From assembly GCF_019904175.1 (NCBI RefSeq), contig NZ_CP061913.1:8928001-8992000 (forward strand): DNA of 64,000 nt. The letters run 5' to 3'. The stretch is from Dactylosporangium vinaceum. Its GTDB lineage: Bacteria; Actinomycetota; Actinomycetes; Mycobacteriales; Micromonosporaceae. The notes under the pieces were generated by a model. That model had not been told where the DNA came from. It searched no databases and worked only from the letters and a program-made list of their open reading frames with translations. Shown here one piece after another: positions 23,300 through 31,603 of the stretch (position 1 is its first letter; each line of letters opens with the position of its first letter). The position numbers were made by a program, and so were the translations under genes.

Positions 23300-26200
23300 C
23301 TACGTGGGCGGCGGGGAGATGTCGCAGTTGAGGCGGCGGCCCTCCTCCATGGCCAGGGTGTTGGGGTGGTTCTCCCCCAGCCGGCGGCGGCTGCGGTCGA
23401 GCGTCACCGCGAGCAGCTCGTCGGCGCCGGCCGTGTCGCCGGTGATGCGGCGGCTGTCGACCAGGTTGGCCGCGGCGGCGAGGGTGTCCGGGTTGTCGAC
23501 GCCCAAAATCCGCTCGAGGGCCGCCTTCACGCTCTCGTCGATCGCGCGGGCTCCGGCGGGGTCGCCGTCGTCGACGAGCGCGTTGGCCAGGTTGATCCGG
23601 CTCGACAGCGTGTAGGGGTGCTCGGGGCCCAGCGCCCGCTCGAACAGCTCGGTCGCCTGCTCGGACAGCGCCTTGGCCGCCTTCGCCGCACCGCCGAGCC
23701 GAACGAAGATGGCCAGGTTGTTCAGCGCGGCCAGGCGGAACGGGTGCCGCTCGTCGTACAGACTCTCGTAGCCCGCCAGCACCTGCCGGGCGATGCGCTC
23801 GGCCGCGTCGCCGTTGCCGAGCGCCGACTCCTCGAACGCGGCGTTCATGAGACACGACAGCGTGTCCGGATGCTCCTCGCCGTGCAGGTCCCGATACCGC
23901 TGCAGCGTTTCCCCGGTCAGCTGCCGGGCGCCCCGGATGTCGCCGAGCTTGCGCAGCGTCACCGCCATGTTCTTGGCCGCGCGCAGCGTCGCCGGAGCCG
24001 ACTCGCCGACAAGCGACCGATACGTCTGCAGGGTCTTCTCCAGCAGCTCCTTGGACTCGTCGAAGCGCCCGATGGCCCGCAGGTCGTGGGCGTAGTTGTT
24101 GGCGGCCAGCAGCGTGTAGAGGTGCCGTTCCCCGAACACCCGGCGCCGGCGGCTGAGGGTGTCCTCGTCATAGTTCGCGGCGCCGTTGAAGTCGCCGACG
24201 AGCCGCAGCGACACCGCGACGTTGTTGGCGGCCAGCAGCGTGCGGTCGTGGTCCTCGCCGAAGGTGCGCTGGGCCCGCTCGTAGGTCTCCTCGGCCAGGA
24301 CCCGGGCCTCCTCGAACCGGCCCAGGGCGCGCAGGTCCGCGGCCACGCCGCCGGCGGTCATGACGATGTAGGGGTCGTCCTCCTCCTCCACCGTCTCCTT
24401 GAGCCGCTCCAGGGCCCGCTGGTCGATGTCGAGGGCCCGGTCGAACATGGCCTGGGAGCGCAGCGCGTTGCCGAGGTGGAAGTCCAGCAGCAGCGTGACC
24501 TGGTCCTCGCCGATGCGCGGGTCGCCCCGCCACAGCTGCACGGTCTCCTCGGCCAGCTCCTGGCTGCTGGAGAAGTCGCCGCGGGACCACAGGTAGCGCA
24601 CCACGTCGACCACGAACAGCCGCACCTGCATGTCGGAGGAGTGGTTGGCCCGGGAGCCGCGCACGTGGGGCAGGAGGCGGGCGTAGGCGGGCCAGCTCGC
24701 GACCTCGTCGGGGTCGGCCCGCTCCGCGGTGGCCAGGACCTGGTAGACGTGCTTGCGGTTCTCCTCCCGCTCCGCGGGCGTCAGGCTGTCCTGGATGACC
24801 GCCTGCACCAGGCGGTGGATCTGCATGATCGTCTGGCCGGAGTCGACGGAGGCCAGGGCGTATCGGCCGATCTGGCGGATCAGCCGGCCCTGGCGGATCG
24901 GGTCGTGCAGCGCCGGGTCGTACTCCAGCAGCGGAGCAGTGAACCGCGGCGTGTACAGCAGCCGGGTCGGGATCGGCTCGGGCGCGAAGAACGCGCAGAT
25001 CTCCAGCAGCTTCGCCGCCGCCGGGGACTGCTTGCGCAGCTGCTCCAGCGACAGCTGCCAGGTGGCGGCGGTCGAGCGGTCGTAGCCGACCGGCGGGTTC
25101 TCGTCGAGGATGCGCAGCGGCTGGGTGTCGAGCAGCTCGAGGTAGCGGGTCACCGGCATGCCGGTCTCCGAGAGCCAGGCCGCGGCCTGCTCGATGGCCA
25201 GGGGCAGGTCGCCGAGGCGGTTGGCGACGGCGTCCGCGTCGGTCACGGCCAGGCCCTGCACCCGCCGGGTCAGGAAGGTGATGCTCTCCGACCGGCTGAA
25301 CGTCGTGATCTCCACGACCGTGGCGTCCTGCGTCCACTCCTGGTTGCGGGAGGTCAGCAGGACGTGGCCGGGGCCCTGGGGAATGAACTCGCGGATCGTC
25401 TCCGGGTCGCCGACGTTGTCGAAGATGAGCAGCCACCGGCCGGGGCGGCCCTGGCGCAGGGCGTCGCGGACCATCCGGACGCTCTCGCCGAGGGTGTCCG
25501 CCTCCTGCAGGCGCAGTTCCCGGGCCAGCTCGCCAAGGGCCGAGCGGACCTGGGAGACCTGCTCGGCGGAGATCCACCAAACCAGGTCGTAGTCGGCCGC
25601 GAACCGGTACGCGTATTCGATCGCCACCTGCGTCTTGCCGACGCCGCCGAGGCCGTAGAGGGCCTGCGGCACCACCACCGTCACGCTCGCGGACAGCCGG
25701 TCGCGCAGCTGCTCGAGGGTGTCGCGGCGGCCAGTGAAGCCCGGGTTGCGCTGCGGGACGTTCCAGATCGGCGGCAGCACCCCCGGGAAGCGCGGGCCGG
25801 TCTCCTCCAGCGGCGCGCCGGTCGGCGAGTGCTGGGGCACGCCCAGGGCGATCAGCAGCGCCTCGTGGGCCCGGTCGCGGGGCTGGTTGGCCAGCTCGGC
25901 CGGGAGCCGCTCGGTGAACGGCGGGCTGAGCCGGGTGCTGTCGAGGCGGATCGGCACGACCGCGGGCGTCCCGGCCGAGCTGCGGCTGTCCAGCAGCGCC
26001 CACAGCTGGGCGGCCTGCGGCGATGACACGTAGTCCTTGGACAGCAGGACAAGCGTCCGCCCGACGGTGGCCAGGCGCCGCTCCAGCTCGCCGGTGAAGT
26101 GCGGGCCGGCGACCGAGTCGATGTCCAGCAGGGTGACCCGCATGTCGACGTCGACCAGGCGCTGCTGAATCCACTCGGCCCACATCCGGTCGACGGCCGC

Positions 26201-27235
26201 GTAGCTGATGAGCACGTCGGAGGCGCTGCTGGGCCGGGGCCGCTCGAACTTCTGCAGCCAGCGCCGCCGCTCCGACTCGTCGATGGCGGGCATCTCGCGG
26301 ACCTGGCCCTGCGTCAGTACCCCCACCAGCCGTTCGAAGGCGGCCAGCAGCGAGGTCTCCAGGCGGGGCCGTTCGGCGAAGGTGGCCAGGATCTCCTCGT
26401 AGGCGAAGTACGGCTTGTACGGCACCTCGACGTCGCCCCAGTAGCGGTTGGCCTCATCCGGGCTGGCGTGCTCCAGGAACGGCCGGAACCGCCGCCGGGC
26501 GTGGTCGCGGCCGATCTCCAGCTTCACCTGCTCGGCGTCCTCGACCCGCATCAGCACCGGGAGGAAGCGCAGGGGCCGGCCGCGGCGCTGGTGGCGGATC
26601 GACTCGCTGACCGCGACCGCCCCGTCGACGCTCTGGATGCTCAGCGTGAAGCAGTTGACGACGACGTCGGGCAGCAGGACCGTGCACACGCCGGCCGCGT
26701 CGCTCAGGCCGGTGCGGCTGTCGACGAGGATGTAGTCGTAGTGCTGGCGCATGTTGCGGGCCAGGGCCTCGATGAACGCCGCGCCGGGCAGCCGGTCGTA
26801 GAACTTCGGCCAGTCGAACGTGCTCACCGCGGCCGCGTAGGAGCGGGTCTGGCGGCCGGACGGGAGCAGGTCGACGCCGCCCTTGCCGGGGAAGCGCCAC
26901 TCGAGGGAGACGGCGTGGTCGAGCACCTGCGCGGCGGCGTCGATCCAGCCGAGGTCGTCGTCGCGGTCGGGCTGCAGCGCGGCGGTGACGAAGCCGGTGA
27001 GCATCTCGATGACGCCCGGGGAGTTGCGCAGCTCCTTGTCGAGCAGGAACGGGTGGAAGTAGCGGTGCAGGCCCGGCGACTCCAGGTCCCAGTCGACGAC
27101 GAGCACCCGGTGGCCGTTGCTGGCCAGGATCCAGGCCACGTTCGCGAGGGTCATCGTGCGGCCGGAGCCGCCCTTGTACGAGTAGAAGGTCACGATCTGC
27201 CCGGGCGCCGGCGGCGCCTGCTCTGTCACGGTCAT
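23300..27235 (-). CDS. fxsT: FxsT: FXS-system MinD-TIR-NB-ARC-TPR protein
   Basis: 1311 residues. MinD-like ATPase at the N-terminus (TFYSYKGGSGRTM, residues 16-28; WDLESPGLHRYFHPFL), TIR domain at about 340-470 (SDVLISYAAVDRMWAEWI, LLSKDYVSSPQ), NB-ARC ATPase at about 500-750 (Walker A YGLGGVGKTQVA near 523; WLLIFDNVGD near 600; LLTSRN), then about 450 residues of TPRs with repeated LGxxHPxTL-type motifs. The layout matches STAND-type signalling proteins of FXS loci. It starts 9 bp after fxsC, so they form an operon. It might sense or transduce the action of the modified peptide (inference). A diverged paralogue lies at 15401. Confidence 0.9.
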   Translation of the reverse strand: MTVTEQAPPAPGQIVTFYSYKGGSGRTMTLANVAWILASNGHRVLVVDWDLESPGLHRYFHPFLLDKELRNSPGVIEMLTGFVTAALQPDRDDDLGWIDAAAQVLDHAVSLEWRFPGKGGVDLLPSGRQTRSYAAAVSTFDWPKFYDRLPGAAFIEALARNMRQHYDYILVDSRTGLSDAAGVCTVLLPDVVVNCFTLSIQSVDGAVAVSESIRHQRRGRPLRFLPVLMRVEDAEQVKLEIGRDHARRRFRPFLEHASPDEANRYWGDVEVPYKPYFAYEEILATFAERPRLETSLLAAFERLVGVLTQGQVREMPAIDESERRRWLQKFERPRPSSASDVLISYAAVDRMWAEWIQQRLVDVDMRVTLLDIDSVAGPHFTGELERRLATVGRTLVLLSKDYVSSPQAAQLWALLDSRSSAGTPAVVPIRLDSTRLSPPFTERLPAELANQPRDRAHEALLIALGVPQHSPTGAPLEETGPRFPGVLPPIWNVPQRNPGFTGRRDTLEQLRDRLSASVTVVVPQALYGLGGVGKTQVAIEYAYRFAADYDLVWWISAEQVSQVRSALGELARELRLQEADTLGESVRMVRDALRQGRPGRWLLIFDNVGDPETIREFIPQGPGHVLLTSRNQEWTQDATVVEITTFSRSESITFLTRRVQGLAVTDADAVANRLGDLPLAIEQAAAWLSETGMPVTRYLELLDTQPLRILDENPPVGYDRSTAATWQLSLEQLRKQSPAAAKLLEICAFFAPEPIPTRLLYTPRFTAPLLEYDPALHDPIRQGRLIRQIGRYALASVDSGQTIMQIHRLVQAVIQDSLTPAEREENRKHVYQVLATAERADPDEVASWPAYARLLPHVRGSRANHSSDMQVRLFVVDVVRYLWSRGDFSSSQELAEETVQLWRGDPRIGEDQVTLLLDFHLGNALRSQAMFDRALDIDQRALERLKETVEEEDDPYIVMTAGGVAADLRALGRFEEARVLAEETYERAQRTFGEDHDRTLLAANNVAVSLRLVGDFNGAANYDEDTLSRRRRVFGERHLYTLLAANNYAHDLRAIGRFDESKELLEKTLQTYRSLVGESAPATLRAAKNMAVTLRKLGDIRGARQLTGETLQRYRDLHGEEHPDTLSCLMNAAFEESALGNGDAAERIARQVLAGYESLYDERHPFRLAALNNLAIFVRLGGAAKAAKALSEQATELFERALGPEHPYTLSSRINLANALVDDGDPAGARAIDESVKAALERILGVDNPDTLAAAANLVDSRRITGDTAGADELLAVTLDRSRRRLGENHPNTLAMEEGRRLNCDISPPPT

Positions 27236-27244
27236 CGTGGCCTC

Positions 27245-28474
27245 CTACGGTCCTTCGAGGATGGGGCGCGGGGCGTAGTCGCCGGGGGGCGGGCGGCGGT
27301 AGACGCGGCCGTCGGCCACGAGCCGGTTGCGGGCCTCGGCCAGCACCACCGCGAGGTCCGCCTCGAACGACGGCCAGGTGAGCACGCTGCGGCGCAGCAT
27401 CACCTCGTCGAGGCGGCGCTCGTTGTTGCCGAGCGTGGCGTGCATGAGGTCGGCCAGGCGGGCGCGGTGGGCCTGGGTCTGCGGGTCGGCCGCGCTCATC
27501 ACGACAAGCATCGCGGAGACGTGGTCGCGGTGGTGGTCGTACTCCAGCAACCGCTCGCGGTGGGCGGCGACGTCCGCGCTCCACGGGTCGACGAGCAGCA
27601 CCACGATGTGGTTGAACTGCTGGGCCACCTTCACCCGGTCGGCGAGCCGGTCGACACCGGTGAACATCGACTCGAAGCCGTACTCCGAGGCGACCTTCTG
27701 GGCGTACTCCCGCAGCGGCTGCGGCTGCGCGGGGCCGAACGGCGCCCACTCCAAGGGGTCGGCGCCGTAATAGCCGTCGTCGCGGTTGATCGCCTCGGCC
27801 TCGGCCCGGGTCGGCGCGGCCACCACGAAGTGGATCATCTGGCCGGTGCCGAACCGGGCCGGGATCAGCTCGCCGGTGTCGTCGGGCCCCGGCACCGGGC
27901 CGTGGAACGCGCTCTCGAGGCGGTCGAAGTCCAGGTCGAGCGAGCCGAGCGGCGGCGGTGGCGTGCGGGCCGCGGCGACGATGTGCTCGGTGACCGTCGA
28001 CAGGAAGTCGATGTACGCGTCGTGCATCCGCTGTAATCGCAGCAGCTGGCGCAGCCCGCGCCGGCGGTAGTCGTCCTCGGGGACGTCGAGGTCGTAGTGC
28101 ACGGCCTGGGCGACCGGCGGCAGTTCCCGCGGCGGCAGCCAGACGATCGGGATCAGGCCCGGGATGCGGTTGGCCTCGTCGGCCACGGCGCCGTTGGAGC
28201 GCTGCTCGAACAGCTTCCACTCCTTGCCGCAGGGGCGGCTGAGGAAGTACGCCGGAGAATAGAGCGCGAGAAACGTCGAGCATTCGGCTATCGCGTTGAC
28301 GAGGGCCTGCGGCCAGAGCTGTCCCGGCTCGATATTGTGATTGTCGAGGAATCCGACCTCGACGTCGTGGCCGACGCCGGCGTGCACGCGAACCTCGCTG
28401 CAGAGGTCGTTGTAGAAACGCCTTACGAACAGATCGTCCGGACCGCGGGCGTAGCTGAGGAAAAAGTAGAGCAC
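27245..28474 (-). CDS. fxsC: FxsC: TIR-like FXS-system protein
   Basis: 409 residues starting LYFFLSYARGPDD, a TIR-type first strand, followed by DVEVGFLDNHNIEPGQLWP and LALYSPAYFLSRPCGKEW, which match bacterial TIR box positions. The second half is a separate alpha/beta segment with HIVVLLVDPWSADVAAHRERL. GTG 28474 is preferred because GGAGG precedes it by 4 bases; an in-frame ATG at 28537 has no ribosome site. It is the first gene of the fxsC-fxsT operon. TIR domains may cleave NAD or act as protein adaptors; which applies here is not clear. Confidence 0.86.
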   Translation of the reverse strand: MLYFFLSYARGPDDLFVRRFYNDLCSEVRVHAGVGHDVEVGFLDNHNIEPGQLWPQALVNAIAECSTFLALYSPAYFLSRPCGKEWKLFEQRSNGAVADEANRIPGLIPIVWLPPRELPPVAQAVHYDLDVPEDDYRRRGLRQLLRLQRMHDAYIDFLSTVTEHIVAAARTPPPPLGSLDLDFDRLESAFHGPVPGPDDTGELIPARFGTGQMIHFVVAAPTRAEAEAINRDDGYYGADPLEWAPFGPAQPQPLREYAQKVASEYGFESMFTGVDRLADRVKVAQQFNHIVVLLVDPWSADVAAHRERLLEYDHHRDHVSAMLVVMSAADPQTQAHRARLADLMHATLGNNERRLDEVMLRRSVLTWPSFEADLAVVLAEARNRLVADGRVYRRPPPGDYAPRPILEGP

Positions 28475-28516
28475 ACAGCCTCCGCGGACATACTGAATCC
28501 GACCCCCTGGAGTGTC

Positions 28517-28522
28517 AGTATA
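28517..28522 (-). promoter_or_regulatory. Candidate -10 box for fxsC-fxsT
   Basis: TATACT on the minus strand in an unusually AT-rich patch 43 bp upstream of the fxsC start. No good -35 is visible at the normal distance, so an alternative sigma factor or an activator may be needed. Confidence 0.3.
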
Positions 28523-28544
28523 TAGATCAACATGCACGGAAACA

Positions 28545-28572
28545 CCCCCGCCGATCGGGTGACCGGCGGGGG
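28545..28572. terminator. Terminator after the sigma/anti-sigma operon
   Basis: Stem CCCCCGCCG / CGGCGGGGG with a 10-base loop, downstream of the stop at 28589 on the minus strand. On that strand it is followed by TGTTTCC. Confidence 0.7.
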
Positions 28573-28588
28573 TTGCCGAGAATTTGAC

Positions 28589-29698
28589 CTAACCGGCGAG
28601 CCGTTCCGGCCACGTCGCCGGATCGCGCCCGTCGCCCTGCCAGGTCAGGCCGGTCGCGATCGCCTGCTGCTCGTCGACGTTGTCGCCGAAACTGTGCACG
28701 GCGGCGTAGACGCCGTCCACCTCGGCCGCGTGCACGTAGTACTTCGCCGGCCCGGGCGGATCGAGGGAAAGGCTCGAGATGGGGACCACCGGCCGGAACG
28801 ACTCCAGCTGCACGATCACCTGCTCCCGGCCGGCGCCGACCTCGATCACCGAGCGCAGCACCCGCGACGGCCGCCCGGCGGTGTCGCGGAAGTCGTAGCC
28901 GGTGAGCGTGACCGAGCACCCGGTGATCCCGGTCCCGGGCGGGCGATACCCGAGGCGGATCGGCGACGCACAGCGCCGGGCGGTGTCCAGCCGCAGGAAG
29001 CCGGGGATGCGGGCCACGGCGTCGAGGTCGGTGCGGGTGCCGTCGACCATGACCAGGTACACCTGCGCCCACAGGTTGCCGGCGGGCTGCCAGCGCAGCG
29101 AATACACGCCGTCGCCCGCGAAGCCCTCGGCCGGGCGGCCGCCGATCTGCCGCGGCTCCTTGCGCACGCCGGCCCAGCCGAGCCCGGCCCGCTCCGCGAA
29201 GAACCCGTCCAGCCGCGCCGGGTCGTGGGCCAGGCCGACGCTGGTCCGCGACCCGTCCGGGCCGATCAGCTCGAGGCTCTCCAGGCCGCCGCCGGTCCGC
29301 CAGACCGCGGCGCCGGTGCTGTCCGGGCCGGTGTCCAGCGTGAAGTGCAGGACCCCGGGATCGGTGCCGACGGCGGCGGCCCCGGTCGGCGCGCCGATCG
29401 CGGCCGGCAGGTCCGGCACCGGGCCCCAGCCGGGCGCGCCGCCGTCGAGCGCCGGTGGGAAGTCGTCGGCCGGCGGGGGCGGCCCAGCCGGCATGATGCC
29501 CGGCCCCTCCCCCGGCAGCAGCGCCAGGGCCATGACGGCGGCCAGCGCGGTCGCGGTGATGCCGCGCGCCCCGTGGACCAGGACCCGCCGGCGGCGGCCC
29601 TGGCGCTGCGCGCCGTGCGCGAGGGCGTCGGTGTCCACGGGGGCGGCGGCTCGGGTACCGAAGACGTCCCGAAGCTCGTCCTCCAGGCTGTCGATCAT
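28589..29698 (-). CDS. Membrane-anchored partner of the SigE-type sigma factor
   Basis: 369 residues: a short N-terminal cytosolic part starting MIDSLEDELRDVFGTRAAAP, one transmembrane helix at about residues 44-62 after GRRRR, and a large extracytoplasmic domain with no recognised fold. Its ATG overlaps the sigma gene stop (ATGA), so the two are co-translated. By position and topology it is probably an anti-sigma or sensor protein for the sigma factor, but no zinc anti-sigma motif is visible. The outer domain has two candidate disulphide cysteines (RRCASPIR and GCSVTLTG). Confidence 0.7.
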   Translation of the reverse strand: MIDSLEDELRDVFGTRAAAPVDTDALAHGAQRQGRRRRVLVHGARGITATALAAVMALALLPGEGPGIMPAGPPPPADDFPPALDGGAPGWGPVPDLPAAIGAPTGAAAVGTDPGVLHFTLDTGPDSTGAAVWRTGGGLESLELIGPDGSRTSVGLAHDPARLDGFFAERAGLGWAGVRKEPRQIGGRPAEGFAGDGVYSLRWQPAGNLWAQVYLVMVDGTRTDLDAVARIPGFLRLDTARRCASPIRLGYRPPGTGITGCSVTLTGYDFRDTAGRPSRVLRSVIEVGAGREQVIVQLESFRPVVPISSLSLDPPGPAKYYVHAAEVDGVYAAVHSFGDNVDEQQAIATGLTWQGDGRDPATWPERLAG

Positions 29699-30186
29699 CG
29701 CGTGGTCTCCGTTTCGGGGCGTGGGGTCCGGACCCGCAGCGCGGCCAGGGCGCGCTGGGCGTTGGTGCGCACGGTGATCGGGGAGCAGTCGAGGATCTCG
29801 GCGATGGTCTGGTCGTCGAGATCCTCGTAGTAGCGCAGGACGAGCACCGTGCGCTGCTTCAGCGGCAGCCGGACGACGAGCCGCCACAGCCGGTCGCGCT
29901 CGACGATCTCCGTGCCGATGTCCCGGTCGCCGGCCCCCTCGGGCAGCTCGGCCACGGCCAGCTCCCCGTTGGCCCGCTTGCGCCACCAGGAGGCGTTGGC
30001 GTTGACGAGCATGCGCCGCACGTACACGTCGGGCCGGTCGGCCCGCACGATCCGGCGCCACTGCACGAACGCCTTGGCCAGGACGTCCTGCACCAGGTCG
30101 TCGGCCCGGTCCTCGTCACCGGTGAGCAGCCGGGCGAAGCGCACGAGCGCGGCGCCCCGGCTGTGCACGAACTCCTCGAACGTCAC
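29695..30186 (-). CDS. SigE-family ECF RNA polymerase sigma factor
   Basis: 163 residues. Region 2 is clear (FARLLTGDEDRADDLVQDVLAKAFVQW, where the central part is the core-binding helix) and region 4 ends with the DNA-binding helix (LPLKQRTVLVLRYYEDL, DDQTIAEILDCSPITVRTNAQRAL). GTG 30186 has GAGGGGG about 8 bases upstream and gives the usual family length. It is followed immediately, with a 4-bp overlap, by its membrane partner. The regulon is unknown, and no matching promoter was identified in the window. Confidence 0.88.
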   Translation of the reverse strand: MTFEEFVHSRGAALVRFARLLTGDEDRADDLVQDVLAKAFVQWRRIVRADRPDVYVRRMLVNANASWWRKRANGELAVAELPEGAGDRDIGTEIVERDRLWRLVVRLPLKQRTVLVLRYYEDLDDQTIAEILDCSPITVRTNAQRALAALRVRTPRPETETTR

Positions 30187-30267
30187 GTGCCGGCCCCCTC
30201 GTCGTCCGTCCACCTACAGACGCCGCGAGGGTCGGCTTTTGTTCTGTTGCTCTTCTACTGGGCTCTT

Positions 30268-31467
30268 CTACTGGGCCGTTGCGAACGGCACGGTGTCGAT
30301 GCCCAGCGCCAGGGCGACGGCGCCGAGCGCGGCCGCGCGGGGGGTGAGCGCGCTCTGCACGACCTGCACCGCCTCGGCCGCGGCGGCCAGGGCGGTCTCG
30401 GCCAGCCCGCGCTGCAGCGGCTCGCGCAGCAGCTCGGTCGCGGCCCCGAGCTCGTCGCCCAGCAGCACCCGCTGCGGGTTGATGAGGTTGACGAGGTTGC
30501 CCAGCGCGTAGCCCAGCTGCGTGCCGGCGTCCATGATGAGCCGCCGGCAGCCGGGGTCGCCGCCGTTGGCGAGCTCGATCAGCCCGCCGAGGTTCTGCAG
30601 CTGCGGGTGGCTCTGCCGGGCGTTCGCCAGCAGCGCCCGGCCGCCGACGGCCAGCTCGACGCAGCCGCGGTTGCCGCACCGGCAGACCGCGCCGCGGGCG
30701 TCGAGGGTGACGTGCCCGAGCTCGCCCGCGGTGCCGGCCGCGCCCCGGTACAGCCGGCCGTCGAGCACGATGCCGGCGCCGATCCCGGTGGCCAGCTTGA
30801 TGTACACCAGATCGGTGCAGCCGCGGCCCGCGCCCCACACGTACTCGCCGAGCGCGGCCAGGTTGGCGTCGTTGTCGACCCGCACGGGCAGGCCCAGCCG
30901 CGCGTTGAGCTCGTCGGCCGGGCGCAGGTCGGCCCAGCCGGGCAGCATCGGCGGCGACCCGATCCGCCAGTCGCGGGTGATCGGGGCCGGCACGCCGAGC
31001 CCGACGCCGACGACGTCGACCCGGGTCGCTCCGACGTCGCCGAGCGCGGCGTCGACGAGTGTCACGGCCAGCTCGAGCGCGTCGGCGGGCCGGTCGTCGA
31101 TGTCGAAGTCGGTCCGGGCGGCCCGCTCGGCGATGACCGCGTGCCCGAGGTCGGCCACGGCGACCCGCACGTGCCGCCGCCCGATGTCCGCGCCGACCGC
31201 GACACCGGCCCGGCGGGTAAGTTGCACGACCGACGCCGGCCGCCCGCCGACCGGACGGGCCGCGGCGCCGACCTTCTCGCTGACGAGCCCGGCCCCGCCG
31301 AGGTCGGTGAGGACGGCGGACACGGTCGGCCGCGACAGCCCGCTGAGCGTGACGAGCTCGGCCCGGGTCCGCGGCCCGTAAAGCCGCAAGGTCTCGGCGA
31401 CCCGCTTGGCGGTCCCGCCGAGATCGCGGCGCCACAGGTCGCGGGGATGCGTCTGCTGCGCCACCAC
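30268..31467 (-). CDS. ROK-family transcriptional regulator
   Basis: 399 residues. A winged-helix N-terminal domain (TRAELVTLSGLSRPTVSAVLTDL) is followed by a ROK sugar-binding domain (VGADIGRRHVRVAVADL; VDNDANLAALGEYVWG; zinc-type motif CRCGNRGCVEL). Such proteins repress sugar-catabolism genes until the sugar binds. GTG 31467 is followed by a second GTG, and GAAGGA lies about 8 bases upstream. The GH87 glucanase gene lies upstream on the same strand, but a terminator separates them; it may regulate that gene (inference). Confidence 0.87.
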   Translation of the reverse strand: MVAQQTHPRDLWRRDLGGTAKRVAETLRLYGPRTRAELVTLSGLSRPTVSAVLTDLGGAGLVSEKVGAAARPVGGRPASVVQLTRRAGVAVGADIGRRHVRVAVADLGHAVIAERAARTDFDIDDRPADALELAVTLVDAALGDVGATRVDVVGVGLGVPAPITRDWRIGSPPMLPGWADLRPADELNARLGLPVRVDNDANLAALGEYVWGAGRGCTDLVYIKLATGIGAGIVLDGRLYRGAAGTAGELGHVTLDARGAVCRCGNRGCVELAVGGRALLANARQSHPQLQNLGGLIELANGGDPGCRRLIMDAGTQLGYALGNLVNLINPQRVLLGDELGAATELLREPLQRGLAETALAAAAEAVQVVQSALTPRAAALGAVALALGIDTVPFATAQ

Positions 31468-31498
31468 GGCGCGAATCCTTCAGGGCGGTCAATAGTTA

Positions 31499-31504
31499 TG
31501 TCAA
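31499..31504 (-). promoter_or_regulatory. Candidate promoter element of the ROK regulator gene
   Basis: Minus-strand TTGACA, followed 10 bases later by a second TTGAC in TAACTATTGACC. The paired TTGAC elements, 32-45 bp upstream of the start, could be promoter and operator parts. No clear -10 was assigned. Confidence 0.25.
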
Positions 31505-31549
31505 GGGCTTACCGAACCCCGTCCCCCACAGGCGCCCTTTTGCCCCATG

Positions 31550-31589
31550 AAAAGGCGCCGCCGGAACCGTGTCGCGGTCCCGGCGGCGC
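31550..31589 (-). terminator. Terminator of the GH87 gene
   Basis: 15-bp stem (GCGCCGCCGGGACCG / CGGTTCCGGCGGCGC on the minus strand, fully paired with one G-U) and a 5-base loop, followed by CTTTT. It sits 15 bp after the stop at 31604. The U-run and wobble fit the minus strand only. Confidence 0.85.
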
Positions 31590-31603
31590 AGCGTGCTGTC
31601 GGG

